A DNA stretch of 35,045 bases from UBA583 sp964429995. GTDB lineage: Archaea; Nanobdellota; Nanobdellia; Woesearchaeales; UBA583. Each line of letters begins with the position of its first letter. Within the stretch, counting starts at the first letter, position 1. A program made the translations under genes and the position numbers. The notes beneath the pieces are model-generated. The model saw nothing but the letters and a program-made list of their open reading frames with translations. It ran no database searches and was not told the origin of the DNA. Positions 16,304-25,063 of the stretch are shown here, piece by piece. The stretch lies in the NCBI GenBank assembly GCA_964429995.1, contig CAYSDY010000008.1:1-35045 (forward strand). Direction: 5' to 3'.

Positions 16304-19081
16304 TTATTCAAAGGTAATATTTATTCCTTTAAGAGAACTCTGTTCTTCAAACTCAGATTTTATTGATATTTTTACTATTTCAGTAAAAACAATAACCATT
16401 GATGTAACAGCAATTATAACAAGCCAATCACTAAATAATAAAGGTACCGTTTTAAAAATCAATTGCCCTATCTCTGTATATATTGTCATAAGCATCAATA
16501 CAAATGATGTACCAATTGATAAGAAAAAATATGGATTACTAAAAAACTTTTTATCAAAGATTGTTGTATGCAGCCTTCTTGAATTAAAAGCATGGAACAA
16601 TTCAAAAGTTATAATTGATGCAAATGCAAATGTCATAGCCTTTGGCAATGAACCTTCAGCTATAAACAACTCCCACAAAAACAATCCTAATGTACCTATT
16701 ACCAAAAAAGGAATAGTTATTAATATTTTAGTAAGAATATACCCAGATAAAAGCTTTTCTTTAGGGTTTCTTGGCCTTTGATTCATAACTTTATCATGTG
16801 TTGGCTCTATACTTAATGCTAAGGCAGGAATAGTACTTGTTACAACATTAACAAAAAGAATCATTAATGCAGTCAGTGGAATATTTAATCCAAAAACTAC
16901 TGCAATAAAAATAATTGCAACTTCAGAAAAATTTCCAGCAAGAAAATAATAAACAAATCTTCTTACATTACTATAAACAGTTCTTCCTTCTTTTACTGCC
17001 TTAACTATAGTTGCAAAATTATCATCAGTTAAAACCATGTTTGATGCTTCTCTTGCAACATCTGTTCCATTTTTACCCATTGAAACACCAATATCTGCTT
17101 TTTTAAGAGCAGGAGCATCATTAACACCATCTCCTGTCATCGCAACTATTTCTCCTAACCTTTGAAAAGAATTTACAATTCTTAATTTATGTTCAGGAGT
17201 AGTTCTTGCAAAAATACTTACATCTTTTATAATTGCATCAAGTTCAGAATCAGTAAGTTTATCTATCTCATAACCTTCAAAGATCTTGTTTGTAGAATGA
17301 TTAAAAAGATTAAGTTTTTCACCTATATGTTTTGCAATAAGTTTATGATCACCTGTAATCATTACTATTTTTATTCCTGCCTTATGACATTCATTAACAG
17401 CATGATATACTTCCTCTCGTATAGGATCTTCAATTGCAACAAAACCCTCATAAATAAAATCTGTTTTTTCTAAATTATCTAAAAAATCCTTTTTATCTAA
17501 ATTAGCACATTTAACTTTTTTAGATGCTAAAGATAAAACTCTTAAACCATTTTTATTGCAATCTTCAATGCTTAAAATTATATTATTCTTAATTTTATCA
17601 TCAAGTTTCAATATTTTCTCACCAACTCTTACAAATGAACATTTTTCAAGAACAATTTCACCAGCTCCTTTCATATAAAAATCATATCCATTTTTCTTAT
17701 CCATATTTTCATGTACAGTAACCATAAATTTTTTTAATGGATCAAAAGGTAAAACAAAAACTCTCTTATTATCTTCTCTTAAGACATTTTCATCAACATC
17801 AAGACTCTTTGCAAGAGTAACTAAAGCTCCTTCTGTTGGTTCTCCTGATAATAACCACTCATTATCTTTTAATGCAATAGAAGAATCATTACATAAAACT
17901 GCAACATTTGTAAAATTTTGGGAAATCTCGATTTCTTTTCTATACTTTTTTTTATCATTTAAATAAAATTCATTTTTAGGATCATATCCTGAACCTTTTA
18001 TAAGATAGTTAGTTCCAGATGGCAAATAAACATTAACTACTCTCATCTTATTTTCAGTTAAAGTTCCTGTCTTATCAGTACATATAACAGTAGTAGTTCC
18101 TAAAGTTTCAACTGAATTCAAATCTTTAACAATTGCATTTTGCTTTGCCATCTTCTTAATTCCATTTGAAAATGTAAAAGTTAGAGCTAATGGGAAACTT
18201 TCAGGTATTCCTGATATTGCAACAGCACTAACAAGAATAAGACTAAAATAAAGTGAATTACCTTTTAGCAAAAGTATTACAAATAATATAACTGCAACTG
18301 TTATAACTATATATGATATCATTTTACTCATTCCATCAACTTTTTTTTGTATAGGACTTTTTTCATTCTTTATGCTTTCAATAGACAAAGATATTTTCCC
18401 AATAAAAGTATCAAGACCTGTCTCTACAACTATTCCAATACCATTTCCAGCAGTAACAGATGTAGAACTAAATGCCATATTTATCATATCAGCAACACTT
18501 GTATTCTGTTCTGATAAATGTTCTTTTATTTTTACCCTATCAAGTGATTCTCCTGTAATTATTGCTTCATTAATCTGAAGTCCACCAGATTCAATAATTC
18601 TTAAATCCGCAGGAACAATATCTCCCCTTTTAAGATAAACTATATCGCCAATAACCAAATCATGTGCAAGAATATCTTTTTTAATACCATTTCTTAAAAC
18701 AGAAACTTTTTTTGCAGTAAGGCTATTTAAAGCCTTTATGGTTCTGTCAGCTTTATATTCTTGAAAAAAACCAAGAAATACTGTCATAAATATTATAATA
18801 ATTATAATATAAAATTCAAGCATTTCTTTTGAAAGAAAAGCTATAACAGATGAACCAAACAAAATATATATTAATATAGAATTTATTTTATCAAAAAGTA
18901 TTCTTCTCCATGCAAAAGATTTTTCAGATGATAATTTATTCTTGCCATACAATTCAAGCCTTTTTTTAGCTTCATTTTCTTCAAGTCCATTTTTTGAAGA
19001 ATTCAATTCCAAAAACACTTCATCAACTGTTCTTAGATACCAATAATTGTCTTTTTTAATTTCAATATTTCTTTTTTTCAT
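16304..19081 (-). CDS. P2-type cation-transporting ATPase, SERCA/PMCA-like
   Basis: 925-aa P-type ATPase. The cytoplasmic motifs are complete: actuator TGES (176-179), phosphorylated D336 in DKTGT, nucleotide-binding KGAGE (about 471), TGDH (about 576) and the hinge GDGVNDAP (650-657). Ten membrane helices fit the hydrophobicity. The cation-site residues are mixed: E294 in TM4 (PESFP, normally PEGLP), N717 and E720 in TM5, N745 and T748 in TM6, and a glutamate in TM8 (FELFHAFN) are kept. The TM6 position equivalent to SERCA D800 is S749. Ca2+ is the first guess, but the substitution makes a different ion or stoichiometry possible. It is the last gene of an operon with a CBS protein and a CPA2 antiporter; its start overlaps the antiporter stop by 4 nt. 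Confidence 0.9.
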   Translation of the reverse strand: MKKRNIEIKKDNYWYLRTVDEVFLELNSSKNGLEENEAKKRLELYGKNKLSSEKSFAWRRILFDKINSILIYILFGSSVIAFLSKEMLEFYIIIIIIFMTVFLGFFQEYKADRTIKALNSLTAKKVSVLRNGIKKDILAHDLVIGDIVYLKRGDIVPADLRIIESGGLQINEAIITGESLDRVKIKEHLSEQNTSVADMINMAFSSTSVTAGNGIGIVVETGLDTFIGKISLSIESIKNEKSPIQKKVDGMSKMISYIVITVAVILFVILLLKGNSLYFSLILVSAVAISGIPESFPLALTFTFSNGIKKMAKQNAIVKDLNSVETLGTTTVICTDKTGTLTENKMRVVNVYLPSGTNYLIKGSGYDPKNEFYLNDKKKYRKEIEISQNFTNVAVLCNDSSIALKDNEWLLSGEPTEGALVTLAKSLDVDENVLREDNKRVFVLPFDPLKKFMVTVHENMDKKNGYDFYMKGAGEIVLEKCSFVRVGEKILKLDDKIKNNIILSIEDCNKNGLRVLSLASKKVKCANLDKKDFLDNLEKTDFIYEGFVAIEDPIREEVYHAVNECHKAGIKIVMITGDHKLIAKHIGEKLNLFNHSTNKIFEGYEIDKLTDSELDAIIKDVSIFARTTPEHKLRIVNSFQRLGEIVAMTGDGVNDAPALKKADIGVSMGKNGTDVAREASNMVLTDDNFATIVKAVKEGRTVYSNVRRFVYYFLAGNFSEVAIIFIAVVFGLNIPLTALMILFVNVVTSTIPALALSIEPTHDKVMNQRPRNPKEKLLSGYILTKILITIPFLVIGTLGLFLWELFIAEGSLPKAMTFAFASIITFELFHAFNSRRLHTTIFDKKFFSNPYFFLSIGTSFVLMLMTIYTEIGQLIFKTVPLLFSDWLVIIAVTSMVIVFTEIVKISIKSEFEEQSSLKGINITFE

Positions 19082-20799
19082 TTTTCATGTAAAGGATGTT
19101 CATGCCTTTTATTTTTTTTTGTCTTAAGATAGACTATGTGTTTTAATTTTTCATTTAAAAACGAATCTACATTCATTTGATAATCTTCAATCATTGATGA
19201 AACATAACTTCCACCTAAAAAATGAGGAAGTATCACGTAAGAAGCTCCCACTTTATATAATTCTAAAGCAGAATCTATCTGATGTGAAACTACAATTATT
19301 ATAACATCATCAGCATATTTTAAACGAACCTTTTCTATCAATAACATATTTGTATCAGAATCTGGAATCGTTGATATCACCATTCTTGCTTTTGACAATA
19401 AAAGTTCATCTAAAAATTCAATATCTCCTGCATCTCCATAAACACAGTCAATTCCTGCCTTTGATAATTCAGTAATAGTATCTGGATTATAATCAACAAC
19501 TAGGCATTTTTTTTGAATTTTCTTAAATGAATTAAAAATATCAAATCCTATCCTGTTATAACCAAACAATATAACATCAAAAGAATTATTCTTGAAATTT
19601 TTTTGATCATCAACCTTAACACCACTTCTTTCAAATATTTTAAGAAATCCTGAAAATAATGGATATATCTTGTTTGCATATATAATCATATAAGAAGATC
19701 CTGTTATTGTTATTAATCCTATAACTGTAACTATTGATAGTATTTGTTTATCCAAATGTCCAACACTTACTCCCATAGCAACAAGAATAAGTGAAAATTC
19801 ACTTATCTGTGCAACAGTTAATCCAGCAAGAAATCCATTTCTTCTTGTATACCCTAAAGAACCCATAAGAACAATCACTATTAAAGGATTTCCAACTAAT
19901 ATAAACAATGAAAAAATTGTAATAGGAACAATATATGCACTAACATCAGCAAAAACCATATGAGAACCAAGTATTATAAAAAATAATATAAGAAAAAAAT
20001 CTCTTAATGGTTTCATTTTTGATGCAATTTCAAATTTATAATTTGTACCTGCAAGTGTTATTCCAGCAAGCAATGCTCCAATCTCTATTGAAAAATCCAT
20101 AAACGCAAACAAAGATGCAAGCATAAAACACCATGCAATCGAAAAAAGTAAAAGATATTCCTGAGAATTTGCAACATAATTTATTATTTTTTTAAGAACA
20201 TAATAAGAAAACAACAATACCAAACATATAATTGCAATTATAGTCATTAACGATTTAAAAAGAACAAATCCTAATTCTCCTCCACCCTTAGCAATAGAAG
20301 ATATAATGATTAATGCAAAAACTACTATCAAATCCTGAACAAGCAAAAAACCTATTGAAATCCTTCCATAAAGTGTATCTAAGTCTCCCTTATCAGAAAG
20401 CAACTTCATTATTATTATGGTACTACTAAAAGTCAAAGCAACAGCTATATACAAGGAAGAAATAATATTAAAACCTAATAACATTGCAATAATAAAACCA
20501 AAAAAAGAAGTAAACAAAACCTGTCCAACACCTGTAATCACAGATATTTTTCCAACATCCTTTAACATGTCAAGATTTAAACTAAGGCCAACTATAAACA
20601 AAAGAAAAGCTATCCCTATATCAGACAATAATTGCATGGTTTCTTGTGGACCTACCATATTAAGAAAATAAGGACTAACCAATATCCCTGTTATTATGTA
20701 TCCTATTATCAATGGTTGTTTTAAAAGTCTCATTATCCCAGCAATAACCATTGCAAGTATTATTATAATACTTATATCCATAAAAAACTCAACAGCCAT
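19078..20799 (-). CDS. CPA2-family cation/proton antiporter with TrkA-N domain (Kef-like)
   Basis: 573-aa integral membrane antiporter or ligand-gated channel of the Kef/CPA2 group. The N-terminal 385 residues form about 12 helices with the family text ALTFSSTIIIMKLLSDKGDL (about 121-140) and Q155-D156, the QD pair typical of KefB/KefC-like members. A cytoplasmic Rossmann TrkA-N domain (about 408-525) follows, with the glycine-rich loop LFGYNRIG and an acidic strand end (VVDYN), which would bind NAD(H) or another nucleotide. K+ or Na+ exchange for protons is likely. It lies 3 nt after the CBS-domain gene and overlaps the P-type ATPase gene by 4 nt, so the three form one ion-homeostasis operon. 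Confidence 0.9.
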   Translation of the reverse strand: MAVEFFMDISIIIILAMVIAGIMRLLKQPLIIGYIITGILVSPYFLNMVGPQETMQLLSDIGIAFLLFIVGLSLNLDMLKDVGKISVITGVGQVLFTSFFGFIIAMLLGFNIISSLYIAVALTFSSTIIIMKLLSDKGDLDTLYGRISIGFLLVQDLIVVFALIIISSIAKGGGELGFVLFKSLMTIIAIICLVLLFSYYVLKKIINYVANSQEYLLLFSIAWCFMLASLFAFMDFSIEIGALLAGITLAGTNYKFEIASKMKPLRDFFLILFFIILGSHMVFADVSAYIVPITIFSLFILVGNPLIVIVLMGSLGYTRRNGFLAGLTVAQISEFSLILVAMGVSVGHLDKQILSIVTVIGLITITGSSYMIIYANKIYPLFSGFLKIFERSGVKVDDQKNFKNNSFDVILFGYNRIGFDIFNSFKKIQKKCLVVDYNPDTITELSKAGIDCVYGDAGDIEFLDELLLSKARMVISTIPDSDTNMLLIEKVRLKYADDVIIIVVSHQIDSALELYKVGASYVILPHFLGGSYVSSMIEDYQMNVDSFLNEKLKHIVYLKTKKNKRHEHPLHEK

Positions 20800-20802
20800 T
20801 TT

Positions 20803-21288
20803 CTAATTCTTACTAAGTAAATCTAAAAGACTGCTAGGTGTAATAACTCCAATAATTTTCTGTTTTGAATTAAGAACAGGAATGTAATTTACATTTTTTT
20901 TATCAATCAATCTTAAAACTTCTATTATCGACTCATCACTGCTTACAACATTATTATGCCTTACAACATAATCTTTAGCTGTTGTATAATTTATAGATCT
21001 ACTATAACCTATATCTAAAAGATTTACCAAAGGCTCATTAAGAGAAGCATTAACCATTATCCTTATAAGATTTTCAACTGTAATTTCCCCTAAAAATTTA
21101 TCGTTCTCATCAACAACTATAACATAATTAGTATCTTCTTTTCTAAGTTTTTTAATTATTATATCTATCTTATCATCCTGTTTTAATATAACCGGTTTAA
21201 TCATTGCATCTTTTGCAGTAAGTTTTTTTGAACCAATCTTATCAGCAATAGACTCAGCCTGTTTCTTCCTTAATGTTTTAATATCCAT
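20803..21288 (-). CDS. CBS-domain pair protein
   Basis: 161-aa protein consisting of two CBS domains (about residues 26-85 and 98-158) after a short basic helix. Key text is DAMIKPVILKQDDK and VVDENDKFLGEITVENLIRI, then NVVSSDESIIEVLRLIDKKNVNYIPVLN and IIGVITPSSLLDLL. Tandem CBS modules bind adenosine-type nucleotides and often gate transporters. As first gene of an operon with a CPA2 antiporter and a P-type ATPase, it is probably a regulatory subunit of one of them. The reading frame extends to an ATG at 21336, but the TATA box lies between that ATG and 21288. The downstream ATG, 28.5 nt from the box, is therefore the start. Confidence 0.85.
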   Translation of the reverse strand: MDIKTLRKKQAESIADKIGSKKLTAKDAMIKPVILKQDDKIDIIIKKLRKEDTNYVIVVDENDKFLGEITVENLIRIMVNASLNEPLVNLLDIGYSRSINYTTAKDYVVRHNNVVSSDESIIEVLRLIDKKNVNYIPVLNSKQKIIGVITPSSLLDLLSKN

Positions 21289-21305
21289 ATAAAGATTTTC
21301 TATTT

Positions 21306-21331
21306 TACTACATTTATAAAAAAATGTAGTA
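21306..21331 (-). promoter_or_regulatory. Inverted repeat enclosing the TATA box of the CBS-antiporter-ATPase operon
   Basis: Ten-bp arms TACTACATTT (21306-21315) and AAATGTAGTA (21322-21331) flank the 6-nt spacer ATAAAA. The TATA box TTTATAAA (21313-21320) lies inside the repeat and is centred 28.5 nt upstream of the ATG at 21288. The layout is that of an operator where a dimeric regulator would block TBP. The regulator is unknown. Confidence 0.5.
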
Positions 21332-21396
21332 CTCAATAAAAAGTAAATATAAACAAAATCTACTAAATTCTCAGCACAGTCCAGTTAAAAAATAGT

Positions 21397-21404
21397 TTTA
21401 TAAA
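21397..21404 (+). promoter_or_regulatory. TATA box of the MscS gene
   Basis: TTTATAAA centred 26.5 nt before the ATG at 21427. Confidence 0.65.
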
Positions 21405-21426
21405 ATAAGAAATAAATATTATAGGT

Positions 21427-22509
21427 ATGAATGATTTATTAATAGTAGATTTCCTAGAATATTTTTTAGAAAACAACAACATAGAAGCTATCAAGAAAAC
21501 AATCATTGTAATAATGATTTCCTTGTTATTGATATATGGAATAAAATATCTTATTAAAAAGATTCTTGAAAAAAAACTATCACAATTTACAACAAAAATT
21601 GAATTAATAGAAGAAAAAATTGATAACATATTAAGATTTTTTAATTTCTTTGATTATTTATTCATACCATTAGCAGTAATATTATCACTTCTTAAGTTTC
21701 CTGAAATGGCAACAAAATATATAGACATGTTAGTTTTAGCTGTAACACTTTTTTACACTATAAGAATAACAGAAGTAATTCTTGAATATCTATTTGCAAA
21801 ATACAATATATTACAAACAAAAAAAAATAAAAATTACAATCCACAAGCAAACAGATTTGTACTAATAATAATAGAAACCATCCTTTGGATATCAGCAATA
21901 CTTTTTTACATATCAAATATCGGTTTTAACATATCAACACTTGTAACAGGTTTAGGTCTTGGAGGTATAATAATAGCATTTTCATTACAAAGCATATTAG
22001 CAGACATATTTGCATACATTTCAATTTTAATAGATAAACCATTTGTTAACGGAGACTTTATTTATTTTGGAAACGAGAGGGGAACAATTGAAAACATAGG
22101 AATTAAAACAACAAGAGTAAGACATTTAAACGGAGAACTTTTAAGTGTTCCAAATAAAATTTTAATAGAATCAAACATTCACAATTACGCCAAACTCAAA
22201 AAAAGAAGAATCAATGAAAAACTTAACATAGAATATTCAACACCAACAGAAAAAATTGAAAAAGGAATTGAAATAATAAAAAAAGTTGTTTCTAAATACG
22301 AACTTGCAATATTTGACAGAGCCAATTTCATCAAATTTGATGAATTTGCATTACTATACGAATTTGTATATTTTGTAAATTCACCAGAATATAAAGATTA
22401 CTTAGATTTACACGAAAAAATACTATTAGACATAAAAAGAGAATTTAAAAAAGAAAAAATAAATTTTGCATTCCCAACACAATCAATAATGCTAAAAAAT
22501 CTTAAATAA
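21427..22509 (+). CDS. MscS-family mechanosensitive ion channel
   Basis: 360-aa channel that releases solutes on hypo-osmotic shock. Several membrane helices occupy about residues 20-190. The pore-lining helix is glycine-rich (LVTGLGLGGIIIAFSLQSILAD, about 177-198). It is followed by the diagnostic beta domain (DIFAYISILIDKPFVNGDFI, then GTIENIGIKTTRVRHLNGELLSVPN, about 197-250) and a cytoplasmic alpha/beta C-terminal domain. Length is slightly above E. coli MscS (286 aa) because of an extra N-terminal helix region. It is divergent from the CBS-antiporter-ATPase operon, giving a cluster devoted to ion and osmotic balance. Confidence 0.92.
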   Translation: MNDLLIVDFLEYFLENNNIEAIKKTIIVIMISLLLIYGIKYLIKKILEKKLSQFTTKIELIEEKIDNILRFFNFFDYLFIPLAVILSLLKFPEMATKYIDMLVLAVTLFYTIRITEVILEYLFAKYNILQTKKNKNYNPQANRFVLIIIETILWISAILFYISNIGFNISTLVTGLGLGGIIIAFSLQSILADIFAYISILIDKPFVNGDFIYFGNERGTIENIGIKTTRVRHLNGELLSVPNKILIESNIHNYAKLKKRRINEKLNIEYSTPTEKIEKGIEIIKKVVSKYELAIFDRANFIKFDEFALLYEFVYFVNSPEYKDYLDLHEKILLDIKREFKKEKINFAFPTQSIMLKNLK

Positions 22510-22550
22510 AAAAAATCATTAGAAACGTTTAAAATAAAGCTTAACAAATT

Positions 22551-22703
22551 TTATATATATTTTTCCTGATTCATCCTTTTAAGCATTCCATCAACAAAAA
22601 TTTTATTCTTCTTTTCCTCTTCTGACAAAGTCTTGTCTTCAGATGCTTTTTTCATCTTATCTTTTATTTTCAGGTTAAATTCTTCGTAATAATCCGTCAT
22701 CAT
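22551..22703 (-). CDS. Small charged protein, 50 aa
   Basis: A short highly charged, probably helical protein running from MMTDYYEEFN to MNQEKYI, rich in lysine and glutamate. The open frame extends farther upstream into a hydrophobic segment, but that part overlaps the promoter and start of the divergent 22792 gene. A TATA box (ATTTATAA, 22724-22731) lies 24.5 nt upstream of the ATG at 22703 and 27.5 nt upstream of the ATG at 22700, so one of these is the likely start. No family recognised. Confidence 0.5.
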   Translation of the reverse strand: MMTDYYEEFNLKIKDKMKKASEDKTLSEEEKKNKIFVDGMLKRMNQEKYI

Positions 22704-22723
22704 AATATCCTTTAAAGCATCGG

Positions 22724-22731
22724 TTATAAAT
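22724..22731 (-). promoter_or_regulatory. TATA box of the 50-aa protein gene
   Basis: ATTTATAA on the minus strand, 24.5-27.5 nt upstream of the two tandem ATGs at 22703 and 22700; it decides the start. Confidence 0.45.
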
Positions 22732-22762
22732 TTAACTAAGATACTAAAGTTGTAACATAAAA

Positions 22763-22770
22763 TATATAAA
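22763..22770 (+). promoter_or_regulatory. TATA box of the 22792 gene
   Basis: TATATAAA centred 25.5 nt before the ATG at 22792. Confidence 0.6.
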
Positions 22771-22791
22771 CAAAAAAATAAAAGATAAAAT

Positions 22792-23406
22792 ATGGAATAC
22801 AATGTAATTCTAATAATAAGTAGCATAGCATTATTCATCATTTTTATCGTTATCTTAGGAATTAAAATGGAAAAAAAAAGAGTTTCTAAAATAATTCAAT
22901 ACGCTAATCAGAAAGGATTAAAATATGAAAAAGAAGGAATTCTTGAAGGATATGATTTTGATATATTTAAGACATACAGAATAAAAAAAATGAAAAACAT
23001 AATAAGTCTTTCAAGCGATTCATTATTATATGAAATATCATACACAGTATCTACAGGTCAAACAACAATATCATATAATTACAATGTAGTTGAAAAACAA
23101 ATTAATAACAAAAAAATACCTGATTTTGAATTATCTGCTAAACATGGTTTTTTTAGCAAGAGCAAAATAGAAATAGAAAATAACCAAGAATTTAACAAGA
23201 ACTTTATACTAAACGGTAACAAAGAAGAACTATTAACTTACTTTGATTCAGAAAAAACAAGTTATCTGCTAAACAATTTTAACAAAAATTTTAAACTAAT
23301 AAAACATAATAATAAATTCATATTAATGAACCCAAAAAGAGTTAATGCAGAACAATACGATGAATTTTTAAACAATTTTAATACAATATGTAACATATTT
23401 CTCTAA
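22792..23406 (+). CDS. Membrane-anchored protein of unknown function, 204 aa
   Basis: One N-terminal membrane helix (about residues 5-25) is followed by a soluble domain of about 175 residues. The order is a first segment with an AxxxGLxYE-type pattern, beta strands (YEISYTVSTGQTTISYNYNVVEK), then IPDFELSAKHGFF and a later FNKNFILNGNKEELLTYF. This recalls a widespread group of small bacterial membrane-anchored proteins with a (F/I)PxFxLxP motif, but the match is weak and no function is known to me. It is transcribed alone from a leaderless-type promoter. Confidence 0.7.
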   Translation: MEYNVILIISSIALFIIFIVILGIKMEKKRVSKIIQYANQKGLKYEKEGILEGYDFDIFKTYRIKKMKNIISLSSDSLLYEISYTVSTGQTTISYNYNVVEKQINNKKIPDFELSAKHGFFSKSKIEIENNQEFNKNFILNGNKEELLTYFDSEKTSYLLNNFNKNFKLIKHNNKFILMNPKRVNAEQYDEFLNNFNTICNIFL

Positions 23407-23475
23407 ATTTCAAATTATTACTTTTTATAGTAATCTTATTTTTCATCAATTAAAACAAACAAGTTATTAAAAAAG

Positions 23476-23483
23476 TTTATAAA
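23476..23483 (+). promoter_or_regulatory. TATA box of the 23507 gene
   Basis: TTTATAAA centred 27.5 nt before the ATG at 23507. Confidence 0.65.
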
Positions 23484-23506
23484 ACAAAAAAACAGTAAAA
23501 TTTAAA

Positions 23507-24205
23507 ATGAGTACTTCAACAAACAAATATTTACTAATACCTGATTTTTTAGGTAATCTAAAAGAATGTATTTACCTTTATCAACAAGATGGATTTTTAA
23601 GTTTTTATGAAATTGCAAAACAAAGACTTAAAATAGCATCAAACATGCAATCTTATGATTTTAACACATTTAAATTCTGGAATAACCTTAACATGTTTAC
23701 ATTAGATTCAATCCTTTTTCATCCAAATGGAAACATAAAAATATCATATGATTCACAAAGATTGGGAAAGATTGATTTAAATTCCCAAATAGATGAACAA
23801 TCAAACGGTTTAATAATAGAAGATGTAATATATGAAAAAGTTCAAGGATTAGAATTAACAAGAACAGAAGCCTTAAAATATTGTGGACCTGAATCATCAA
23901 AATTATCTATAACATCAAACCCTATATGGTTAACATTTTTTAACAATGATAAAAAACTACTTGAAATGTATTTTGAATATGTAAAAAAAAAACACCCAAC
24001 AAATAAATGCATGGAAATTTTATTACTCAAAGAATCTCCAAAACAAACAGTTGAAAAACCACTTTTTGCAACATCACCTAAAAATGGAAATAGATTATTA
24101 TTTACAGAAATAATCGGTCTTGAATCATACCTTAATACAGGAGTTTTAATTCCAAAACAAAAAAAAGATGAAAGAATAGAAACAAAACTTCAATATATAG
24201 CATAG
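23507..24205 (+). CDS. Uncharacterised protein, 232 aa
   Basis: Not recognised. It appears soluble, alpha/beta, without a signal peptide or membrane helices. Aromatic-rich N-terminal segments (LKECIYLYQQDGFLSFYEIAKQRL) are followed by a mixed region and a C-terminus with LLFTEIIGLESYLNTGVLIP. It has its own TATA box at leaderless spacing and converges on the 24219-25942 operon with 13 nt between the stops. A T/A-rich stretch there probably ends both transcripts. Confidence 0.7.
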   Translation: MSTSTNKYLLIPDFLGNLKECIYLYQQDGFLSFYEIAKQRLKIASNMQSYDFNTFKFWNNLNMFTLDSILFHPNGNIKISYDSQRLGKIDLNSQIDEQSNGLIIEDVIYEKVQGLELTRTEALKYCGPESSKLSITSNPIWLTFFNNDKKLLEMYFEYVKKKHPTNKCMEILLLKESPKQTVEKPLFATSPKNGNRLLFTEIIGLESYLNTGVLIPKQKKDERIETKLQYIA

Positions 24206-24218
24206 TTTTTAAAAAATG

Positions 24219-25061
24219 TTATTGTTGATTTTGTAGAGAAAGTTCAGGAATCTGAGCAGTTTTTTTTGGCACTTTTTCCTTTATAATTTCAACAATTTCT
24301 TTATCTCCTGATTTAATAGTTCCAAACAATGTTTTTGATAATTCCAATAATTTTTCATGACTTAAAGTTTCTGCTTCAAATATCTCTTTTGCAATCTTAT
24401 AATTATGTTCTCCATGACTATTACTAAAAAAATTTCTTGCAATTTTTAAAGAATCTGAAGTACTACCCAAATGTTCTAAAAGATAACTCTTCCACCCTTC
24501 ATTATAACGATATAAAAAACCACAAATAACTTCTAAAGATTTTCCAATTTCATCAATTTGCATATTTTTGATTCTACTTATAAAATCTCTTACATATTTA
24601 TCGTAATCATCAGCTTGTGTTTGAAAAGATCTATCAGCAATTCCAAAAAACCTTGTAAATTCCTCAACAATATCAGGCAAATGTGCTGAAATTTTATTCA
24701 TTTCAACGCTTTGTTCTCTTATATAATTTTGTATAACATTAACAGATGACTGTAAAAGTTCAATATCACTTGTCTGAATATATCTATCCAAATCACTTAA
24801 CTTTAATGCTTCCTGATTAATTATATCCTTTAATTTCTTCAATATCTCAATAATTTCTTTTTTACTTAACCTAAATGCATCATGAATTTTTTGCAAATCA
24901 TTCTTAACACCCAAAAAACCAAAAGCTCCTGCAAGATGATCAGAAGATACACCATCAAATTCTAATTCATCAATCATTTTGAGTAATCTTTCAACACAAA
25001 TGACCATGCTTTCATTAGATGTTCTATAATCTGATAAAATTCTTTTTATAATTGTATCCAT
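24219..25061 (-). CDS. Uncharacterised alpha-helical protein, 280 aa
   Basis: No family recognised. The protein is almost wholly helical, with long stretches of coiled-coil-like heptad character (about residues 60-140 and 150-200) and a polar, proline-containing tail (VPKKTAQIPELS). No membrane helix or signal peptide. It starts 2 nt after the stop of the upstream membrane-protein gene and has a GGAG ribosome-binding site 7 nt before its ATG, so the two are co-translated. The pairing suggests a cytoplasmic partner of that membrane protein, which itself ends in a charged helical tail. Confidence 0.75.
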   Translation of the reverse strand: MDTIIKRILSDYRTSNESMVICVERLLKMIDELEFDGVSSDHLAGAFGFLGVKNDLQKIHDAFRLSKKEIIEILKKLKDIINQEALKLSDLDRYIQTSDIELLQSSVNVIQNYIREQSVEMNKISAHLPDIVEEFTRFFGIADRSFQTQADDYDKYVRDFISRIKNMQIDEIGKSLEVICGFLYRYNEGWKSYLLEHLGSTSDSLKIARNFFSNSHGEHNYKIAKEIFEAETLSHEKLLELSKTLFGTIKSGDKEIVEIIKEKVPKKTAQIPELSLQNQQ

Positions 25062-25063
25062 TT

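Noticed and set aside
21289..21336. N-terminal extension of the CBS protein
   Set aside because: The TATA box lies inside this stretch, so the upstream ATG would not be transcribed.
22704..22841. Hydrophobic N-terminal extension of the 50-aa protein
   Set aside because: It overlaps the start and promoter of the divergent gene, and a TATA box sits within it.
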